DNA of 20,390 bases. Source: M55B144 sp964550615 (GTDB lineage: Bacteria; Bipolaricaulota; Bipolaricaulia; UBA7950; UBA9294). Shown here in pieces: positions 15,763-20,390 of this stretch; position 1 is the stretch's first letter; every line of letters starts with the position of its first letter. The stretch is taken from NCBI GenBank assembly GCA_964550615.1, contig CAZKAB010000031.1, forward strand, positions 1 through 20,390, given 5' to 3'. Both the position numbers and the translations under genes were made by a program. The notes beneath the pieces are model-generated. The model did not search any database, had not been told where the DNA came from, and worked only from the letters and a program-made list of their open reading frames with translations.

Positions 15763-16626
15763 ATGGTCGCGAAGCAATCCAAAAAGAAGAACGAGTTTCT
15801 CTACTTCGCCCTCCGAAATAATAAGCTACGAATCGGTATGACCGTCGTGCTACTGTTCGTCGTTCTCGCGATCATCGGCCCCTGGTTGACCGATTTCGTT
15901 CCGCGGCAGTACGCAACTGCGGGACCGAACGCTCCGTCTTCGGAGTTTTGGTTCGGTACCACGAGCTTTGGAGAGGACGTGTTCACGCAATTTGTGTACG
16001 GCCTCCAGGCAACATTCATCGTCGGCCTGCTGGGCGGCGGACTTGGAACACTTATCGGGATTCTCGTCGGCTTCATCGCCGGCTACCGCGGCGGGCTGCT
16101 CGACGAGATCCTGAATATGATGACGAATATCGTGCTTGTGGTGCCGTCGCTCGTCGTCCTTCTGATAATTGCTGCTTATCTCGAAGTACGCGGCCTGGTA
16201 TTCGAAAGCGTATTCATCGGGTGTTTCGCTTGGCCGTGGGCCGCGCGCGCGATTCGCGCACAGACTTTCTCTCTGCGCTCACGCGAGTTTGTTGACCTGG
16301 CGCGACTGAGCGGGGTAAAGCCGCTTAGGATAGTATTTACGGAGATTGCTCCCAACATGATGTCCTACCTCCTTTTGGTATTCATCCTCCAGTTCGGCGG
16401 AGCGATCCTTACCGCTGCCACGCTCGACTTTATCGGGCTCGGTCCGACCAAAGGCATCTCGCTCGGCCTGATGATGCACAACGCAATCCTATGGGGAGCA
16501 TTGATTCTCGGGATGTGGTGGTGGTTCGTTCCGCCCGGGCTCGCGATTACGGCGATTGTGGGCGCGCTCTACATTACGAACGTCGGCTTGGATGAGGTGT
16601 TCAACCCGAAACTGAGGGAGATGTGA
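15763..16626 (+). CDS. ABC transporter permease, DppC/OppC type
   Basis: This 287-residue permease has an N-terminal helix at 23-40, then a periplasmic segment with FGTTSFGEDVFTQFVYG (64-80), the DppC hallmark near the second helix. The EAA loop lies at about 177-200 (VDLARLSGVKPLRIVFTEIA). Further hydrophobic segments are at 84-107, 118-139, 146-160, 202-225 and 243-272. ATG 15763 begins at the base after the stop of the preceding permease, with GGAAGG upstream, so translation is coupled. It pairs with the DppB-type subunit. Confidence 0.92.
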   Translation: MVAKQSKKKNEFLYFALRNNKLRIGMTVVLLFVVLAIIGPWLTDFVPRQYATAGPNAPSSEFWFGTTSFGEDVFTQFVYGLQATFIVGLLGGGLGTLIGILVGFIAGYRGGLLDEILNMMTNIVLVVPSLVVLLIIAAYLEVRGLVFESVFIGCFAWPWAARAIRAQTFSLRSREFVDLARLSGVKPLRIVFTEIAPNMMSYLLLVFILQFGGAILTAATLDFIGLGPTKGISLGLMMHNAILWGALILGMWWWFVPPGLAITAIVGALYITNVGLDEVFNPKLREM

Positions 16627-16630
16627 CGTC

Positions 16631-17593
16631 GTGAGTCTGCAAGTGGAGAACCTGACCATCACCTACCAGACCTTGCGCGGGGACGTAAGAGCGCTCGAAC
16701 GGGCGACGTTCGACGTTGCCGATGGCGAAATCATGGGTCTTGCCGGCGAGTCGGGGTGCGGCAAGACAACGCTAGGCACGAGCCTCACTTTGCTGAAGCC
16801 ACCGATGCGGTACATCGAAGGGCGGGTGGCGCTTGACGGTGAAGAGTTGCCGATCTGGGACACGGACGCGATGAACCCGTTCCGATTCAAGAAAGTCTCC
16901 GTTATCCCTCAATACGCGATGAATGCGATGAACCCGACACGCAAGATCGGCAGGATGACGTCCGAGCTTCTGCGGGCAAGGCGGGCGGATCACAAGGGCG
17001 CGTTACGCGAACTGCGACGGCGGCTCGAATTGGTGGAACTTGGTGCGGACGTGCTTAGTATGTATCCGATCGAGTTGTCGGGCGGGATGAAGCAGCGAAT
17101 GGTGATGGTGCTCTCGACCCTGCTGAACCCGTCGCTTCTCATTGCTGACGAGATTACATCGGCGCTGGATGTGTCGACCCAAAAGGCGGTCGCCGAGATG
17201 CTCGTCGGCTTTCGCGACCGGGAGTTCGTGAAGAGCCTCATCGTGATCACGCACGACATCTCGATTCTTTACCAGATTGCGGATTCGATTTTGGTCATGT
17301 ACGCGGGCCAGCTTGCCGAGAAGGCATCGACGGACGTAATCATCCAAGCCCCCCGCCACCCATATACGAAGCTTCTTATCTCTTCGCTTCCTAAGGTTGG
17401 TGTCAAGTACGCCGAACAGCGACTTGCTGGGATCCCCGGCAGTCCGCCGCTCCTTCTCGACCCGCCGCAGGGATGCCGATTTCGCGAACGGTGTCCGGTC
17501 GCATTCGATCGATGCACTGCGGTACCGCCATTCGTCGAGGTGGAAAAGGGGCACTTCATCGCCTGTTGGAAGGAGTCGGTGGTCCATGCTTGA
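16631..17593 (+). CDS. Oligosaccharide/oligopeptide ABC transporter ATPase, DppD/OppD type
   Basis: This 320-residue ATPase has Walker A GESGCGKTT (39-47), Q-loop IPQ (92-94), signature LSGGM (149-153), Walker B LLIADE (169-174) and switch ITHD (206-209). The C-terminal oligopeptide-transporter domain has four cysteines, in GCRFRERCP (281-289), Cys295 and Cys312, the arrangement seen in family members reported to bind an iron-sulfur cluster. The start is GTG at 16631 with GGGAG about 10 nt upstream. It ends 8 bp inside the next ATPase gene. It powers import with its OppF-type partner. Confidence 0.93.
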   Translation: MSLQVENLTITYQTLRGDVRALERATFDVADGEIMGLAGESGCGKTTLGTSLTLLKPPMRYIEGRVALDGEELPIWDTDAMNPFRFKKVSVIPQYAMNAMNPTRKIGRMTSELLRARRADHKGALRELRRRLELVELGADVLSMYPIELSGGMKQRMVMVLSTLLNPSLLIADEITSALDVSTQKAVAEMLVGFRDREFVKSLIVITHDISILYQIADSILVMYAGQLAEKASTDVIIQAPRHPYTKLLISSLPKVGVKYAEQRLAGIPGSPPLLLDPPQGCRFRERCPVAFDRCTAVPPFVEVEKGHFIACWKESVVHA

Positions 17594-18536
17594 GCTTGAG
17601 GGGATTTCCAAGGCCTACCGCGTCGGTACGTTTGGCGGACGCCAGCTCGTTGCGGTGAACGACGTCTCGTTCGACGTTGGCGACCGGGAGGTTGTCTCGC
17701 TGATCGGCGAGAGTGGCAGCGGCAAGAGCACGATCGGAAAGATGATTCTGCGGCTCACCTCAACGAGCGGGGGTGTAATCCGGTTCAACGGGACCGTGAT
17801 TTCCGGCCTCAAGAAGGGCGCACTCAAGGAGTACTACCGGAACGTGCAAGGCGTGTTCCAGGACCCATTCAGCTCATACAATCCCATCTTCAAGGCCGAC
17901 CGGGTCTTCCGCATAATTCGTCAGGCGTTCTTTCCCAAGATCGGCAATCAGGAATGGAAGGAAAAGGTGAATCGCTCGCTCGGCGCGGTGGGCCTGAATT
18001 CGGAGCACGTACTCAGCAAGTTTCCACACCAGCTTTCCGGAGGCCAGCTGCAACGCTTCCTGATTGCGCGCGCACTGCTTCTGGATATCCGCTTCCTCGT
18101 TGCCGACGAGATAATCAGCATGCTCGATGCCTCCACGCGAATTGACGTGCTGAACCTGCTTGCCGACCTCAAATCGCGCGGTCTGTCGATCCTGTTCATC
18201 ACACATGACCTGTCGCTGGGGTACTACATCAGCGAGCGAGCAGTAATTCTGTACCGCGGGTGCGTTGTGGAGATGGGAAAGACGGAAGGCATCTTTGACA
18301 ATCCCCTTCACCCCTACACGCGGATGCTAATGGAATCCGTGCCACGCCTGGACAAGAAATGGGAAGCGGTCAAGGCCGAGCTGAAAGCGAAGCAAGCCGG
18401 CCTCACGACGGGCTGCGTTTACTACGAACGATGCCCTGCTGCCGGAAGATCCGATGACTGCAAGACGAACCGGCCGGGGCTTCACGAGGTCGAAGCGGGC
18501 CACTTCGTTGCCTGCTGCCGGAACAACGCTAGTTGA
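17586..18536 (+). CDS. Oligosaccharide/oligopeptide ABC transporter ATPase, DppF/OppF type
   Basis: This 316-residue ATPase has Walker A GESGSGKST (41-49), Q-loop FQDP (91-94), signature LSGGQ (150-154), Walker B FLVADE (170-175) and switch ITHD (205-208). The C-terminal domain again carries clustered cysteines (277, 283, 292 and 310-311). ATG 17586 is preferred over longer frames because the protein then starts at the usual LELEGISKAY strand. An AGGAG lies 10 nt upstream, and the start overlaps the stop of the OppD-type gene. It forms the second ATP-binding subunit of the importer. Confidence 0.93.
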   Translation: MLELEGISKAYRVGTFGGRQLVAVNDVSFDVGDREVVSLIGESGSGKSTIGKMILRLTSTSGGVIRFNGTVISGLKKGALKEYYRNVQGVFQDPFSSYNPIFKADRVFRIIRQAFFPKIGNQEWKEKVNRSLGAVGLNSEHVLSKFPHQLSGGQLQRFLIARALLLDIRFLVADEIISMLDASTRIDVLNLLADLKSRGLSILFITHDLSLGYYISERAVILYRGCVVEMGKTEGIFDNPLHPYTRMLMESVPRLDKKWEAVKAELKAKQAGLTTGCVYYERCPAAGRSDDCKTNRPGLHEVEAGHFVACCRNNAS

Positions 18537-18555
18537 GCCTGATGAGGAGGACGTG

Positions 18556-19545
18556 ATGACTAACGCACGAATAATCGGTGGTGCAATTGCGCGGATACCG
18601 TGGGAAGAGCGCCCCGCAGGGTGTGAGGATGTTGTCTGGCGGTACTCGAAGAACCCGATCATCCCCCGCGACCTGATTCCCTCATCGAACAGTATTTTCA
18701 ACTCGGCGGTCGTGCCGCACGAAGATGGTTTCCGTGGCGTGTTCCGATGCGACGATAAGCGCCGCGCGATGCAGCTTCATTCCGGTCGAAGCGCAGACGG
18801 CGTCGTGTGGCGGATCGAGAACGAGCGCATCCGCTTTGCCCCCGACCCAGGTGTCGAGCCGGGTGAATGGGAATACGGCTACGATCCCCGCGTGTGCTTC
18901 ATCGACGACCGCTACTACGTCACGTGGTGCAACGCTTACGCAGGTTGGCCGACGATTGGCCTCGCCTATACGCATGATTTCGAGACCTACCACCAGATGG
19001 AGAACGCGTTTCTTCCGTTCAACCGGAACGGCGTCCTCTTCCCTCGCAAAATCGACGGCCGCTTTGCCATGCTCAGCCGGCCGAGCGATCGCGGACACAC
19101 ACCATTCGGCGAGATCTACTACTCAGAGAGCCCGGACATGACCTGCTGGGGAAGGCACCGATTTGTGATGCGGCCCACCGACGGTTGGCAATCGACGAAG
19201 ATCGGCGCCGGACCGGTGCCGATCGAGACCACAGAGGGCTGGCTTCTCTTCTATCACGGCGTCCTAACGTCCTGCAATGGCTTTGTCTACTCGATGGGTG
19301 CTGCTCTTCTCGACCTCGACGAGCCATGGAAGGTCATCAGCCGTTCCGAGCCGTATCTCCTCCATCCGAAGATGCCCTACGAACAGGTCGGCGACGTCCC
19401 GAACGTCATCTTCCCGAGTGCCGCACTTGTCGATGCCGACACCGGGCGAATCGCCATATACTACGGAGCCGCGGATACAGTTACGTGTCTGGCATTCTGC
19501 ATCGTGGACGAAGTGCTCGACTTTCTCAGGCATCGCTCTCTGTAA
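18556..19545 (+). CDS. GH130 family beta-mannoside phosphorylase
   Basis: This 329-residue five-bladed beta-propeller enzyme has the family motifs NPIIPRDLIPSSNSIFNSAV (33-52), GYDPRV with the catalytic Asp110 (108-113), STKIGAGPVP (213-222), LFYHG (231-235) and IYYGAADT (301-308). The IPSSNSIFNSA segment suggests the manno-oligosaccharide phosphorylase branch (subfamily 2) rather than the mannosylglucose phosphorylase branch; this is from memory of motifs, not a search. It would convert beta-1,4-mannosides plus phosphate to mannose-1-phosphate in the cytoplasm; no signal peptide is seen. ATG 18556 is chosen for GAGGAGG at 18544-18550 with 5-nt spacing. It is the last gene of the transporter operon, 19 bp after the OppF-type gene, so the importer probably handles manno-oligosaccharides. 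Confidence 0.9.
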   Translation: MTNARIIGGAIARIPWEERPAGCEDVVWRYSKNPIIPRDLIPSSNSIFNSAVVPHEDGFRGVFRCDDKRRAMQLHSGRSADGVVWRIENERIRFAPDPGVEPGEWEYGYDPRVCFIDDRYYVTWCNAYAGWPTIGLAYTHDFETYHQMENAFLPFNRNGVLFPRKIDGRFAMLSRPSDRGHTPFGEIYYSESPDMTCWGRHRFVMRPTDGWQSTKIGAGPVPIETTEGWLLFYHGVLTSCNGFVYSMGAALLDLDEPWKVISRSEPYLLHPKMPYEQVGDVPNVIFPSAALVDADTGRIAIYYGAADTVTCLAFCIVDEVLDFLRHRSL

Positions 19546-19579
19546 GAAAGAGCTTTCGTTGCGGGCGCTTCACTGTATA

Positions 19580-19611
19580 TCCCCCGCGACTTGATGCTCG
19601 TCTGCGGGGGA
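19580..19611. repeat. Inverted repeat downstream of GH130
   Basis: TCCCCCGC (19580-19587) and GCGGGGGA (19604-19611) form an 8-bp stem with a 16-nt loop, 34 bp after the GH130 stop. There is no T-run; it may help end or protect the transporter mRNA. Confidence 0.5.
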
Positions 19612-19671
19612 CAGATCGCACGATAAGGTCAAACAGAGCACGAGGATGTGGCCGCGTCAAGGGATGAAAGA

Positions 19672-19702
19672 ACGAGCGGGAGATTTCAGTACTCCCGCTC
19701 GT
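19672..19702. terminator. Bidirectional terminator-like hairpin between convergent genes
   Basis: ACGAGCGGGAG (19672-19682) and CTCCCGCTCGT (19692-19702) form a perfect 11-bp stem with a 9-nt loop. On the minus strand it is followed by TTCTTTC, and on the plus strand by AATTCGTTC. It lies 22 bp beyond the stop of the restored minus-strand gene. Confidence 0.7.
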
Positions 19703-19723
19703 AATTCGTTCCTGCCAAGACCT

Positions 19724-20390
19724 TTACTGTGGTTTGTTAATGAACACCGTGCCCTTACCGGTGAAGGTGTTCGTGTCGTCAGACGCCGTTACTACGTAGA
19801 TGTAGCCGCCGTTCGCCAGTGAGACACCATTGCTGGTACCGTCCCAGGTCACGTGGTCGACGTTCGCCAACTCCTTCCGTCCACACCATGTGTCCGCCCA
19901 GGTCGTACACCGTGACCGAGAAGGTCGTGGCGATACCTGTACCCGCGTAAGCGAAGTTAACCTCGTTGTCGAACGGGTTCGGACCGGCGTAGAAGCTGTC
20001 TACCGAAAGCTCAGACGCGATGATGCTGACCGTGTCGGACGAGGTGTCCGTTGGATCGGTCGGGTCTGTGTATGTTGCTGCCAATTGGTCGCCAGCGACC
20101 AATTGGAGATCCAAACCTTCGGTTTGGAACGTGTCCGATCCAGAGGAAACTGGCGTCAGGTCGTACTCCACTCCATCAATCTCCACCGCGCTTGCCAGCA
20201 ACGTTGCACCAGCGTGCGAAGGATCGATTACCTTAACAAACACGGTGTCAACGTCGGTGTAGCTCGTAACCTCGTTACCGGAAGCATCGGTGAACATTGT
20301 CGTCGATGCCTGGCTCGGAGGAGTACCGCCACCACCGATGCCGACCTTGACCGAAATCCAGGACGAATCGGAGTGGTTACTCGGATCCTG
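19724..20390 (-). pseudogene. Secreted Ig-like/FlgD-like C-terminal domain protein, 5' partial and frameshifted
   Basis: The frame is open to the window edge and reads DPSNHSDSSWISVKVG, a GGGGTPPSQ linker, an Ig-like module rich in Thr, Asp and Val, then FYAGPNPFDNEVNFAYAG. The last part is the start of a FlgD/T9SS-type C-terminal domain (SVTVYDLGGHMVW). After VWTE the frame goes wrong and stops at 19779. Reading one base differently at 19873-19874 restores the expected end: ELANVDHVTWDGTSNG, LANGGYIYVVTAS and a final VFINKPQ, with the stop at 19724-19726. The break is therefore a one-base insertion, either a sequencing or assembly error or a real mutation. The protein is likely exported and surface-associated; its function is unknown. 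Confidence 0.8.

Noticed and set aside
16687..16700. AGAGCGCTC inside the OppD-type gene as a fourth LacI operator
   Set aside because: The outer bases do not continue the palindrome and it lies within coding sequence away from any promoter. Similar weak matches occur in other genes (near 5086 and 4648).

Overview
This window looks like a scaffold from a metagenome-assembled or draft genome, with two 100-N joins at 3231-3330 and 11487-11586. The bacterium appears to be a moderately GC-rich, saccharolytic anaerobe. The evidence is two sugar phosphorylases, an OppABCDF-type oligosaccharide importer, sigma70-type TTGACA/TATACT promoters, strong Shine-Dalgarno (SD) sites, and a large secreted protein ending in a FlgD/T9SS-like domain. 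The locus style recalls Thermotogota, Bipolaricaulota (Acetothermia), Spirochaetota or Chloroflexota. No rRNA or phylogenetic marker is present, so I do not assign a phylum.

Region A (1-4675, + strand) is a tightly overlapping operon for an energy-coupling-factor (ECF) transporter laid out like ykoE-ykoD-ykoC: S component, fused double ATPase, T component. Sulfite-oxidase-fold (Oxidored_molyb-like) domains occur at least four times: two in the first, 5'-truncated gene (one of them only its C-terminal half), one fused to the C-terminus of the S component, and one on a single-pass membrane protein that closes the operon. These domains show no cysteine where a molybdenum ligand would be expected. 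They look like extracytoplasmic binding modules attached to an ECF importer, and this is the most unusual protein architecture here. The gap at 3231-3330 is probably an assembly artefact, because its two flanks are an identical 55-bp sequence.

Region B (4676-7801) holds a HAD hydrolase (+) and a convergent secreted VIT-VWA (inter-alpha-trypsin-inhibitor-like) protein (-), separated by a palindromic hairpin.

Region C (7802-19545) is a beta-glucoside/beta-mannoside utilisation locus. On the minus strand are a LacI-family regulator (3' end lost in the gap), a GH94 cellobiose-phosphorylase-like gene (5' end lost in the gap) and a GH1 beta-glycosidase coupled to GH94 by an ATGA overlap. Divergently on the plus strand are a substrate-binding protein, two permeases, two ATPases and a GH130 mannoside phosphorylase. 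The 0.76-kb divergent region has three CelR-like 14-bp operators. One overlaps the lacI promoter, and one sits directly behind a consensus promoter facing the transporter. That promoter transcribes a foldable leader that ends in an intrinsic terminator about 190 nt before the binding-protein gene, so it is a candidate attenuator, riboswitch or standalone small RNA. Together the genes suggest import and phosphorolytic breakdown of cello- and manno-oligosaccharides, possibly from glucomannan.

Region D (19546-20390) has hairpins between convergent genes and the C-terminal part of a secreted Ig-like protein (-), whose last domain is split by an apparent one-base frameshift.
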